Below are positions 23,881 to 35,500 of a stretch of DNA of 64,000 nt, piece by piece. The notes below the pieces were generated by a model. That model made no database searches. It was not told where the DNA came from and saw nothing but the letters and a program-made list of their open reading frames with translations. Position numbers and translations under genes: made by a program. This DNA is from Ilyonectria destructans (lineage: Eukaryota; Ascomycota; Sordariomycetes; Hypocreales; Nectriaceae), in assembly GCA_020740775.1 (NCBI GenBank), contig JAHEWK010000008.1, positions 1,116,001 to 1,180,000 on the forward strand. The letters are read 5' to 3'. Within the stretch, counting starts at the first letter, position 1; every line of letters starts with the position of its first letter.

Positions 23881-23958
23881 GTTAACAGTAGTAACCATCC
23901 TCTACCAACCTGGCAGGGTGATGTCTTAGTCAGGTGGCAGAAAGATAGATACAGTACT

Positions 23959-24134
23959 AGACCCAGGAAGGGCTTCTGTGGGATAGGCATCGCTTTACTA
24001 AGCTAGAGATAGACCTGCCCATAATTTCGTCGTAATCCGAGAATAATGGCTTAGTTGCTAACGCGGGAGTCCCTAGTACGGCGGCGGAGAATGCGATAGC
24101 TTCACCCCCACAAGAGAATCCGCGGTTCAGAATT
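23959..24134 (+). repeat. Degenerate dispersed repeat, copy A
   Basis: The first 100 bp or so (from AGACCCAGGAAGGGCTTCTG) match copy B at 36725 with seven substitutions by my count. The remainder, ending in GCGGTTC.GAATT, is more diverged. Both copies are in the same orientation. Several differences are C/T or G/A transitions, as expected after RIP. No coding potential is seen. Confidence 0.8.
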
Positions 24135-24511
24135 AAAGCGGGCGTTGACAGTTCTTTGCCCCATGCGCTGTTTCAAGTCATGGCTGCGCCCTCGACAGCC
24201 TTTTTATTAAGGCATCTGAAGAATCCACATGGCTGCTCGGCCCCGATTATGGCTCACGGGACTCCTTTCTTTCTCATTCTTCCAGGAGCCCCTCAGCCAA
24301 CAGAGGGAGGTCTAAGCTGCTGGGATCTGTCCAAGCTAAGTAGTTAGCCCTATCTGCATTGATTTGAACTGTGCTGGCATTGGGTCTCGAAAATGTTAAA
24401 CGCGGTTTCAACACCAAGAGTTAATCCGCCCCCTGAACTGTCTGCTCTGCGTCTAGTGAGACTTAATTATCGTTCTATGCCATCTCTGTCATCTAGATTT
24501 CGACACTACCC

Positions 24512-27500
24512 CTATTCTGCAATATGCGAAGAGTCATCGTCGCTCTCCGAGTCACTTTCTTCACTTTCTGGAGAATCGTCATCCCTAGCCCTACGGCTGC
24601 CGCTCGAGACACTAGCTCTCCCATTATCCACCACAGACGGTTCACGCGGCGTGCCGCCCTCGCTTTCTGGCTCGACATATTCCTCGAACTCGTGGCTCGA
24701 ATCGTGCATCGTTGCTCGATTTGGGAAGCACTTGAAGCACAAATCATTTGATGGCTCACATGTGGTACATTTGTACCGAGGCCCGGTGATTTTCTATAGC
24801 CAAAAAAGTCGTCAGCATCATAGCTCACAGATTGGGAGGCAGGAAAGGTAGTGACTAACCAGAAAGCAGCCATCGCAGGTATAGCCAGTATGGACTCTCC
24901 CAGGTTCAGCAGTGTGGAAAAGAGGATCCCACGTTTCCTTGACTCCGTCAGGCCCGACACGCTCCCTCTCACTTTCGTGTGGATTCAGACGCTCGCGAGT
25001 TTCCATATCCATATCGCTAAAGCAGGCAAGTTTTAGTGCAGACCATTCCCCGTCCTTGCTCCTGGGCCAGTAACTGGCTCCGCGGTCCCTCAGCTCTTCC
25101 ACCACGGGGCCATTGCTACGGTCAAGCTTGCACGCCCACATGAGCGGTGTCCATCCATCTGCATCTCTCACATCGATGTCGAGGCCGGGGACGTGTCTGA
25201 AAAGCCACTCGACCTCGAAAGCATATCCAAAGCCAGATGCAAGATGTAAGGGAGTCCGCCCGTAGTTGTCTGGTGATTGTAAGTCTGCGCCGGCCTTGTC
25301 GAAAATGCGATATCTCCTCAGGTTCCCGGTGTCCGTGGAAATGGCGTAGTGAATAGCACGGCGGCCTTGACTGTCGGCAACGTTGACGTTGGCACCACGG
25401 CGGATCAAATACTGCAACAGTCGAAGATCGGATTTCTCAGCGGCGGCAATGATGGGATGTAGTTGAGCTCCGGCTGGCGCATTGATATGCGCACCAGCGT
25501 CCTCAACGAGATATCGCACCAGCTTGTGTCGAACATTTTCATTCCGATTTCCACATATCACAGTGTATAGCAAGGGTTCGTTAAAAAGTTCAGGTCCAGG
25601 TGCGTTGGGATCAACTTTGGCTTCGATGAGATGCTTCAGCAGATCGATGGCTTTTGTTACATCCACGGGTTCTTCCTTGCAGGCAAGAAACAGGAGATTG
25701 CCAAAGCTCGGGCTGCAGACAGTTGGCCGAGCATATTTGGATAGCAGTAGTTTCGCGGCGTCGATATTGCCGTGTTCCAGGGCCATGGCCAGTGGCGTCA
25801 ACCCGGCTGTGTTGGGTGTATCGACTGGAGCACCGGCGTCGATTAGAACTTGAATAACCGACACTGGCGTAGATGATCTGATGCCGTGGAGCGGTGTATT
25901 TCCGTCCTTGTCCACCTGATCAGGTTTGACTCCACGTTCGAGGCAAGCTTTCATGAACTTGACCATCTCGTCAATCTGCCCCTTTTCGACGTCTTGTTGT
26001 AGCATGAACGCAGCATCATTCAACTGATCGACCAGTTTGGCACCAGCCTCGAGCAGACAGTTGGCACAACCGTAGGCTCCGCTGCAGACGGCAAAGGTAA
26101 GTGCGGTGTTGCCGCGAAACTCATTGTCTTCATAGGTGTACCTGGTTTCAAGGTCTGGCCTTGGATTCTGATGTGCGACGAGGGTCTTCAACGTCTCGAC
26201 GAAATTCCATCTTGCCGCCATCATCAACACCGTTCCGTCTTCAGTCTGTCTTTCGATGTCTGCACCGTGTTTCAAAAAGAGGGACACGAACTTTGGCGAG
26301 TCATAGGCAGTCTGGAGAGGTGTCCAGCCATCGGACCGTTTCCAGTCGAGGTCTGCTCCTCGTTCGAGAAGCAATTCTGCTTTCTTGATATCGTCTCCTT
26401 GCCAAGCGGCGGCAAGGAGTGCCGACTCAGCCCCATCGGGGCCATAGTTCGGTGAGGCCCCCTTGTCAAGAAGGGTCTTCATCACCTCGTAAGAACAGTT
26501 ATGAGACGCAAATGTCAGCGGTGTTTTGGCTTCTGCCTCCTCCCAAGGATCGAAAGAGTCCGGGTTCGCTCCGTTGTCGAGGAACAACTCGACAAGCTCC
26601 TTGCTGTTTCTTCTCAGAACCCGAGTGAACATCATCTCCTTGTCCGGATAGGTCTGGTTGGGGTTTGCTCCCTTCTCCAGGAGAAGTCGGCAATTAGCCA
26701 GCTGATACGCGAATTGACAGACGAGATACAAAATGCTTCCTCCGTCTGCTTCCGTAAGCGGATCTGCTCCGCTTTCTATCAGGATCCGAAGACAGCCTGG
26801 TCTGCCGTGGCTCGCCGCGTAAACGATGGGACAGAGACTGTTGATATCGTCACCGAGGTCTCCAGATGTGAAGTCTGCTCCAGCCGCGATAAGTACCTTC
26901 AGCGTTCCGGGGTCGCCCGCTGAAATAGCATAATTCACAGCTGACTTTCCATAGTTATTTTTCTCATTTACGTTAGCACCTTTGTCAAGAAGAAGTTGTA
27001 CAATCTCTGGCTGGCACATGTAGATTGCCAACAGCAAACGGGCCCTGCCGTGAGTGTCTTGCGAGCTGACACCAGCCCCAGACTCCAAGAGAAGCTTCAC
27101 CACTGATGAGTGGTTCCAGACGATAGCTGTCTCCATAGCCGATGCATTGATGTCGTCGTTTTGTTGATCCAGGTTCAACCCTGTTTTAGCGAGAGCGGAG
27201 ATCACCAGGTCACTACCGGCGAATGCGGCGCGAGACAGAAGAGACCCGGGCCAACTGAAGTTGTTCATTGAGGCGACTTTGTTGACAAGAAGAGATAATA
27301 CCTCTTCATTGCCAGAGGAGGTTGCCCAAAAGAGTGCGTCCTGTAGACCAGGCTCGTCCACCTGCACATGGTCCAACAGCGTACAGAGTATACCTTTGTG
27401 ACCATGTCGCGCCGCTTCAGTGATGGCTAGCCAACTGTCTTGATGAAACCACTTCGAGCTTTCTTCATGTTTGGTTTGGTGAGCAATGAGATCGTCTAAT

Positions 27501-30500
27501 CCTAGGGCAGCCATCAAAGGCAGTGGAGAGAAGTAACTCCGCTGGATGCGTGTGAAAGGGTTTGACAGCAGGTAATACCCTTCGGCCCACTTGTTCCACA
27601 CTTCGGTTTCTCGGAAGAATTCCAAGGCGAGTGCGAGAGGGCAATGAGAACCGGCAAGGCGGTAATGTTCAGGCCAGTACTCAACAGCGTACTCTAGCAG
27701 GTTTTCTCGGGGAAGAAAGAGCGGGCGTTTGAGATGATCACCGCCATAATTGTCGACTGCGAGTTTTCGATATTGCGTCTGAACTTCGCCGTGCATCAGG
27801 TACTTCAGGCAAGACGCGGCAATTGCGCCATGGACAAATGAGGGTTGTTCGTCCTGGCATTCCTCCACCCCGGCAATTGCCGCATCGTAGAACGACTCAT
27901 GGACAAACTTGATGTCTCGGCCATTGGCCACGATGATGCCTGAGAATTCCTTCTGCAGGTTGTCAGAGAGTTGCTCGCAGTCGATGTCTAGCAACGACTC
28001 GTCGTCTGAAGATGTCGATGCTGCGAGGGCATGGCTGAGAGCCTCGATCGTCAATGGCTCCATGGCGTATCTCACCCATCGGTAGACCAGGACCGCCCAT
28101 TTTCGCTTCTCCAACGGCAGACTGCCAATCACAACACTAATGACATTCTCTGGCGTGACCGGACGCAACTTCTCGATTGTTGCGGAGATGCTTGCAGTTG
28201 GAGTTCCTCGCCCGAAACGGCTAAGCCAGTCGAGGATCCTGTAGCCAAGATGGGGTGTATGCTTGCACTCGTCGATCAAGGCTTCTAGAGTTTGCTTGAG
28301 GCTGTTTAGAACTGGGCGCTGACGAAGCACATCTTCCAGGGCCGCTGCAAGCCCACTGCCATGGATGCCCTTTTCATCGATTGCGAACCCACACACTTCC
28401 GCTGGGCAATCCTTCAGAGATAGGACTCGCGATTCCGGAATCAAATCATTCAGGAAGCTGTCGGGATTGCTTGTGGTGATGATGAGCCGATAGTTCACGT
28501 CGCTATGGCTGTGCTGGTCCAGCACGGCTTTGAGAAACCACGTTCGCTCCTCTTCAGCGCAACTGTCGAAGCAGGCCAGGCGAATTCCCATTTGGTACAT
28601 GGCCGAATTTCGTCTCACTTCTTGAAAAAGCTTGAAGAGATCAGGAAGCGACCAGCCACCGAAATACTCGAGGTTCTCAAACAACCAGCGAACCCCGTCG
28701 GCACCGCCAGGCATGGACCAACTGCGCCATGACATCTCGTTAAGATAGGTAATTAGCATGGATCGGATGGTATTGCGTCTACTGTCAAGGTTGTCGAACT
28801 CGAAGTAGAAAGTGTCTCCCCCGTAAAGTTCCTGTATCCAGCTAAGCGGCTCTTCGTCGAAGAGGTGCCAGTACTGGGAAAGCATGGCCGTTCGGGCTGG
28901 ATCTGCAACCCCATGAATGTACAGCACTCGTGGGCCCAAGCTGTTGTTAAAAGCCCTGAGTTTATTTTGGTGCTTGGAAATCCAATCAAGAAAGGGAGGT
29001 GTACTCGATTTGGGGAGGATCCCGGCCGGATCCATGTGCACACTTGGGTATCTTATGGTTGGGGCCAAGGATAGTAGGGCGACCTGGTGGCTGATAAGCT
29101 TAGAGGAAATTTTCAAAGCTTAGAGTTGTTAGTCAAGTGATTGATGCGTATACAAGGGTAACCAGATGCGAAATGACATACGATAATAGGCTTGGCCGAA
29201 ACGGGTGTCGAGCTTGGTCACCCAGCTCTTGTATTCGTCTACACCCTCGTCACCTCGGACAAGACCAGCATGGTCTATGACACTTTGCGAGTATCGACTG
29301 TCGATTTCCATCCAGTGACCGGTGGTTAACGTGTATCGACTGAATGGTGATGCTGGCGGGGTGGGAAACTCGATCAAAGGTGCCGAGAATTGTAGTCCAC
29401 ACTGGGAGGTGTCTTGTTGGATTCTAGTATTCTGATCTTCATCTTCTGGCACGGAAGATTCCTGCTTAGTCTCTGCCTCTTTTGGCAAGTCTACGAGGTA
29501 AAAGGCATTGATGTTGACCAAGCGCGAGAATAGGTTGCCATCCAGAGCTCGAATGTTGACATCGTTTACTTGAAAAGCCATGTCTTTGATCTTTCTCATG
29601 ATCCCCTTCTTGACGTCGGGGCCTGGTAAACTCATCAAGTTGTACAGCTCGTCTTCAAGAACTTCGATAGACTCAGCCCTGTGAGGACAGCCCAAGAATA
29701 TCTGTACCGGATGCGGTTAGCGGCAAGCAGAGGATTTCACCAACGAGTGGTTGCAGTACGATTGCAGTAGAAAACGTCGAGATTCTCCTGTGAGCCTCCT
29801 TCATGAACTCCCATGTTTCAGCATCTTCATAGTCCTCGGCAAGAGTAGCTTGGGCAGCTTCAATGAGAACCTTGTCCAGAGTCAGCTAATTTTCGTGAAC
29901 AGCAACGGACAACGAACCTGTTTGACTATCGTGCCTCCAATGTCGTGACAGACCCAGATTATCGGTCGATCAACTTCGGTCTATGAGTGGTATTAGCGCT
30001 GGCTCACTCAGCACAGGGTGGTCGGAACACTCGCATCTTCAAGCCTGCGTCTCTCCTCGCTGTACAATCGCAGCAAGTTTTGAGCCTCGGCCTTGATTCC
30101 ATTTCTCTGGAAAACTCTAGCCGACTCATCAGTAGCGTACGAGTAGTTCAGTTGCCGGATCGAGAGCTGCTGAAATAGCCGATCCCGAAGCCACGGCTTC
30201 CCACTTTTGGATTTCCACGCAGTGCTGCGATCATCGCGGAGGCCGTGGACAGCAATCACACTGAGTTAATGATCAGCCGGAGGTCATGAGGTATCATCAA
30301 CGCCTCACTCACTCGTAGTCGTCGTAATATGACCACCCCCATGGTCTATTCAAGCCCAGAGGAGGAGGGGTCGCTTCACGATCAACATCCGGTGTCGCAG
30401 GACGTGAGATCCCAAGGAGGTCTAAAGTCGGCGCTTCTGATAATTCTGTTGAGGTAGTAAGGATAGACTTTCTGTCATCCTCTGCATCGTCGGCAACAGA

Positions 30501-30605
30501 CTCTTGGTCTCTGTCATTGTGCTCTGACTCTGTCTCACTCGAGTCCTCGTCATCAGCTTCCGAATGAACTGGAGAGGCTGGCGGGGTGTTCTCAGCATCC
30601 GGCAT
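24512..30605 (-). CDS. NLR-like protein: hydrolase-like fold, degenerate NACHT, ankyrin repeats, ZZ finger
   Basis: I assemble seven exons: 30605-30313, 30260-30035, 29980-29918, 29870-29760, 29701-29182, 29118-24860 and 24793-24512, giving 1,917 residues. The order is: an acidic N-terminus; a serine-hydrolase-like domain (VIAVHGLRDDRSTAW, IIWVCHDIGGTIVKQ, IFLGCPHR); a STAND/NACHT-like segment (about 460-700); about 18-20 ankyrin repeats (roughly 965-1770); a ZZ zinc finger (about 1813-1850); and an acidic tail. Asp186 occupies the hydrolase nucleophile position. The P-loop position reads GVADPART (474-481), with Arg for Lys. The second intron either has a GC donor (29981-30034, preferred) or is 29974-30030 with GT..AG; both keep frame. 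Fungal proteins of this build act in non-self recognition. Loss of both catalytic sites suggests a scaffold or sensor, which is inference. Confidence 0.88.
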
Positions 30606-31048
30606 GTTGTCTCAAACCAGAACTGGCGTCTCAATTGCTGTGAACGATTGCTAGCAGAAAAGGTGCATCGGGAGCTCGTCGACGCAGCGGGTGGACAAAC
30701 TTGGAGGTTGAAGGCTGGAGGGAAGAAATCCTGACGACATGCTCGTGGATGTTGGGGGCCATGGCCTCGACACAAACAGGTGTTCGATTACTTGAAGGTA
30801 CTTCGAGGACCCTAGAAGGTACGAAAGGATGAGAATCAGGCTGACTGAACCACTGGATGCATCCAAGGCGTCTACCCCTCACGGCTGCAAGACAAGGACG
30901 CTTATCACAGCTGCAAGACAAGGGCGCTATCACAGCTGCGATTGAGCGAATAATACAGGCATCTGAGCCCTACGAATGCATATCGCTCTGGCAGAAAGCG
31001 GGTCTGAGTCTGATTTCCTGTTTGCTGACCACTTTTGGCCCCCACGCA
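30606..31048. other. Spacer with small tandem repeat upstream of NLR-like gene
   Basis: A 443-bp spacer between two leftward genes. It must hold the NLR-like gene's promoter and leader and the 3' end of the next gene. It includes a two-unit tandem repeat at 30884-30934. Confidence 0.5.
30884..30934. repeat. Tandem repeat, two units of 26 and 25 bp
   Basis: Units begin GCTGCAAGACAAGG and end TATCACA, at 30884-30909 and 30910-30934, and a third unit starts (GCTGCG) before diverging. The repeat lies about 280-330 bp upstream of the NLR-like gene's ATG, so it is in its promoter or leader. Confidence 0.75.
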
Positions 31049-31939
31049 TTACTTCTGAGCATCCAGGATCATGGTCGTGAAGGTGACGTCGCTCAGCTCC
31101 TGCAAGTTGATGCTACCTAGCTCCTCCGTGTCGTACACTTTGAGCTTGTTAGTCGCCTTCATGTCCGGCTTGAGTAGCACAGGGTCATCTTCGGGCACCC
31201 TGCCAAAGAAAGACTGTAGAGAGGTCCACTTGTCTGCCTTGCACTGCAGCTTTGGAATGCAAGTGAAAACTGCCTCGTCCCTCCGCTTGATCCTAACGGC
31301 CACCTGTATGGATGCCGGGACTCCTGTCTTGAGCGTTTTGTTCTCTAGAAGAGTCCACTTGGCAACCCGGTTGGGGGGCATGTTGTCGAGAACGAGCTTT
31401 CCTCCGCTGACGGTGGTTGCGTCTGCCGTATCGCGAGCTACCGTCTTCTCCCATTTCAGCGAAGCGTTGAGCTCTGCTCCGTAGCTGGCTCCAATGCCTC
31501 CGTCAACGCCAGTGACGATGGTCTCGGATTGTTTGCTGGGTAGGAAGCTGTAGTTGCCGTCGAAAGATACTGCTTCAACCTCGGGGAGCTCATTGTTCGT
31601 GTCGGAAACATCGAAACGGAGCTCAATTGTTGCTTCAGAGACACGACGTGCCCTCTTCTGAGGATCAAAGCGAAACTGTAAGACTAACAACGTCGCCCAG
31701 AAATCGCTGTCCTCGGACATGGAGCCATGAACAGCATCTATCAGAGTGCATCTGATATCCACGCCGTGGCCAGTTCGTTGGATGACTTCCGAACGCTGGT
31801 ACGGATCCTTCGGGTTGTTCTTGGTGTGGAAACCGCTTCCTTCACTTCCGCCTTCGAACATGCCAACGTCAAATACCTCCACATCTTGTTCTTGTTCAAG
31901 TCCTTTGAGGTTTGGATCTTGGTTTTCACTGGCAGACAT
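31049..31939 (-). CDS. Conserved-looking protein of unknown function in the NLR cassette
   Basis: Single exon of 296 residues, ATG at 31939. I cannot assign a function. It has no signal peptide, membrane segment or nucleotide-binding motif. The first 60 residues are polar. The middle (about 85-245) alternates hydrophobic and charged residues as in a beta-sheet protein and includes glycine-rich GVDGGIGASYG. It is followed by LKWEKTVARDTADATTVSGG and KWTLLENKTLKTGVPASIQV. The C-terminus has KWTSLQSFFGRVPEDDPVLL and YDTEELGSINLQELSDVTFT. From memory, similar proteins of unknown function occur widely in Pezizomycotina; this needs a search. It shares a 646-bp divergent promoter region with the ankyrin-subtilisin gene and lies directly upstream of the NLR-like gene on the same strand. 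Confidence 0.75.
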   Translation of the reverse strand: MSASENQDPNLKGLEQEQDVEVFDVGMFEGGSEGSGFHTKNNPKDPYQRSEVIQRTGHGVDIRCTLIDAVHGSMSEDSDFWATLLVLQFRFDPQKRARRVSEATIELRFDVSDTNNELPEVEAVSFDGNYSFLPSKQSETIVTGVDGGIGASYGAELNASLKWEKTVARDTADATTVSGGKLVLDNMPPNRVAKWTLLENKTLKTGVPASIQVAVRIKRRDEAVFTCIPKLQCKADKWTSLQSFFGRVPEDDPVLLKPDMKATNKLKVYDTEELGSINLQELSDVTFTTMILDAQK

Positions 31940-32585
31940 GGTGACTGATGAGATCTTGGGGTATCTTTGGTGCTTGAAGTTGGGTCCAGGTGGTGAGTTG
32001 GGCGGTTGCGGCGGGGGATTCCGTTAGATGGAGGCCGAAGTACTCTTTTTAAAGAGCCTCTTCGATGGACATGCCTACAGTGTTGCTCGAGCGAGAAGAG
32101 AAAACAGCCCTGCGCAATCGCAATCCCTGCATGGATTCTACTTACTGGTGGTCATGGGGGACACCATCCCCTCTGCCCGAGATTCAGGCCACCAATCAGC
32201 AACTGGGAGTTCCAGCAAAAGGCAACGAATGCATATGAGAATTTCAGCTGTATGTAGTGCATGCATTTCGCAGGGGTCACACCAATCAAATAGAGGGCTG
32301 AGCGGCTGCGCCTCAATTCGAGCGTGGACATTGAGGTACTTCCAAGTTTGGGGGCCAGACATATTCACAATGGGATGATGAGCAGTTTGGGATATTACTC
32401 TTGAACCCTGTCGCAACTTCGCGTGACCGGTTCGAGCCTCGAGAAGATGGTGGAATCTCCGCCACCGAGTCGACGGTAGCCAGGCTCGACACTCCAACAC
32501 ACTCGAAGCCCAATTCAATCCCCGAGCTCCATTTTGCATTCATCATCAAAGCCCTTTCCACATCTTTCTCCGCAACATTACAACC
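31940..32585. promoter_or_regulatory. Divergent promoter region, unknown protein / ankyrin-subtilisin
   Basis: This 646-bp spacer separates two genes transcribed away from each other, so co-regulation is possible. No TATA box is obvious. A stretch at 32428 looks weakly like a tRNA B box but has no cloverleaf around it. Confidence 0.45.
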
Positions 32586-35500
32586 ATGTCGGACGCGGAG
32601 GACAGAGAGTCGGGGCGAGAATCTGAGGAATCGGACGAGGAAGAGGAAGTGGAAGACGACATCACGAAAAGAACCAGGTTGGCCACGGAACAGATGAAGA
32701 AGACCTTTAATGGAGAGGCCACTGAAGATGAGATCGACAAATTCTTCCGCGACCATAAACAGGTTGTGACCCAGGAGGCCAGCCGAGACGGGACCTTTCT
32801 GCACAGGATTGCCCAATTGGTGTACGCCAAGGAGATCAGGGCTTCAGATGTCAAGCCGCTTGTCAAGAGACTGATGGAAGATTACCCATACTTACTACGA
32901 ACCAAAAATGATGACGGGCAGAACCCACTCTACCGCGCAATTCAGCTGCTCAAAGCGCCTGCCTGGAAGCTAGTTGACTACATGTTGAGTAACTGCACCG
33001 ATCCGCAGGCCATCGCAGACGCCGTGGAGATGCCATGCGGCGAGGACAGGTCGGCCAAAACCTGCTTGGCGCTGGCATTTGAGAAGGGGATGAAAGACCA
33101 AGTCCTCCAAAAGCTGATCAGTCATGCCAGCGACAAAGCTCTGGAGCTCAGGGATGGTTCCGGAAGGACACCCTTTCATTGCGCGGTGGAGTATGACCAG
33201 TGCAGCGACAAGCGAGTGGGCGTCGTCAGACTGCTCCTTGAGAAGGACTGGGATGCTGTAATGCGACACAAGACATCTGGAACGTCCAAACCCCTTGAGA
33301 CGTTTCTGGATTACAAGTACAAGAGACGAGAAGACAACGTCAAGTACTCTGTCTATGGCGAGCACGAAAGAACAGCCAAGGTCTATCAGGACAAGATGGA
33401 GGAACTTGCAAGAAAGGAACGGGAGGAGGCAAAGGCGCGCGATGCAGATCAAGAGCGAGGGGACAGCAAGCCAGCAAACCTTGCAATCCCCAGCAGAGAG
33501 AAGGATGCGCGCAAAGGAGGCCTCGACAAGGGTCCAAAGAGCCGAACTGTGGAGGAGCGCGACCGCCGGACCAAGAAACCGGATCGGGATCGTGAGGGGG
33601 CCAAGCAAGAGCCCCAGAATCTAGACGAAAATGAAAGACGGCGACAAGAATTGAAGGAACAGGAAAGAGAAGCCCAAGAACGCAAGGCCAAGGAGGACAA
33701 AAAAAATCCAAAGGACCTGAAAGAGCGTACGAAACAGCTCAAGGATCCGAAAGCCAACCCCGAGGGTCCGATATTGGCCGTCCCCAGGGGTCAATCTGAC
33801 CATGCGCCAAACACGCCTCTGAAGAGAGTCACAACGCAGAGGTTCGACATTCCCACTGACGACGAAAGGAAAACGAGGGACAAGAAGGTGTCTGCCAAGA
33901 GATCTGCGACCAAGGGACCGGATTCTAATGACTTGGCAAGGAACTCGGCCAAGATTCTCAATATGCTGAAGCTGCACTACATGAGGACCAGGAGCGTCAA
34001 AATGGCTAATTCGTTTCTACAAGGAAAGAACTTTCAACAAGGTAGGTCCAATCACTCCTCGTGCTTCAGATCTCAAATTGACCGTAGTGCCCAGATATTC
34101 AGATCTTTTTCGACTACCGGGGACTTCCATCAGAGATCCAAGACAACGTTTTTAACGAGCGCTTCGGAAAGGATCGCGATCACGGCATCCGGTTCGATGA
34201 GGTGCTCATGTATGTAAAGTTCCCCAACGTGACCGTCATTCAGAAGGGAAAGAGAGCCCCGAAACCTCGTGCTCCAGGCCGCCAGGACATGGAGTTCTTC
34301 TTCAACTGGCTGTACGTCAAGGGCGTCCGGCGCATTCTGAAAGTCGAAGTGGAAGACAGCGACAAGATTCCACACAGCGACGAGTCAATCAAGTTGTCGC
34401 TGGAGAAGATCGTGGTCGAGCATCTTGACTGGCAGAAAACGGATCTAGATCCTCGAGTTATTTGCCAACTCGGCAAAAAGGCCGACCATCCTAATTTTTA
34501 TGAGAGTGATGTGAAGAGCAACTTGGTTGGACCGAAGAACCAGCTACGAGAGGTGACGCTGAAGTGGAGTGGCAACAATGCCGTGCTCAGGGCGTGGAGT
34601 GAGTCTGAGGGTTTACCTCAGCTCGAGAATCTCGAAGCCATCAACCTGAACATCCCGCCTCAGTCCGACGTGAGTATCCTCGCTTCATGGCGCTGTTAAA
34701 CAATGCCCCCATTAAAACAATACTGACAAAAATTTACTCAGTTGTTTGACACTAGTAATTGGGTGGCGACGAACCTTGAAGAATTTCGAGCTCGCCTAAA
34801 TCGCAATGCCAATGAAAACTGGAGGGTGAACACGACGGTTGACATTGTAGCTTCAAAGGAATCAGGAGCTGTGAAGACATTGTCGGAGCACAGAAGCTCG
34901 ACAAGAAGCTCGACGCCGCTTCCAGAACGCTCGATTGAAGTTCGGCAACGACAGGGCAAGAAGGGAGCTGAAGTTCTAGTGTCGGCTACCGGCGCGCCCA
35001 AGGCAGCCGGGCGTTTCAATCCAATGACTGAGCACGAGTGGCTCAACTGCATGGAAAAGTTTGCAGAACACATGAACGAGCTTTGGAGGAAGACAATCGA
35101 TGCATCTAGCAGCAAGCTAGGCCAGGACCAGGCTGACGGCGGTCAGCTGCTGAGCATTGACAACCAGACCAGGAGCGATCTTCAGAATCTGCAGAAATCC
35201 GTTGTTGTTGCACTAATCGATGACGGTGTCGACAGTTGTGACCCGGCCTTTGCAGGGCGTGTCATTGAAGGAGTGACATTCGATTACCAGGATAGAGGTG
35301 TGGGACAGTACTATATCTCAGGCAGGGGCCATGGCACTGAAATGGCGAGGATGATTTGCAAGGTGTGTCCTATGGCGAGTATTTACTCGATTCGCCTCAA
35401 GACGCATAGCAGTCCGGACAGAGGGCACTCGACCATCGATGCGGCCTCGGCAGCCTTGGTAAGTTTCACTCTTCTATGCTGCCGTCACCCACTGACTGAC

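Larger units (their letters stand above)
22944..24511. other. Accessory spacer with AT-rich block and degenerate repeat
   Basis: No intact gene. The left part (22.95-23.6 kb) has several short frames that do not join into a recognisable protein. An AT-rich block covers about 23650-23880, and a degenerate repeat copy covers 23959-24134. The rest runs into the 3' end of the leftward NLR-like gene. Confidence 0.55.

Noticed and set aside
32425..32440. Sequence resembling a tRNA B box (GGTTCGAGCC)
   Set aside because: No matching A box, acceptor stem or anticodon arm can be folded around it.
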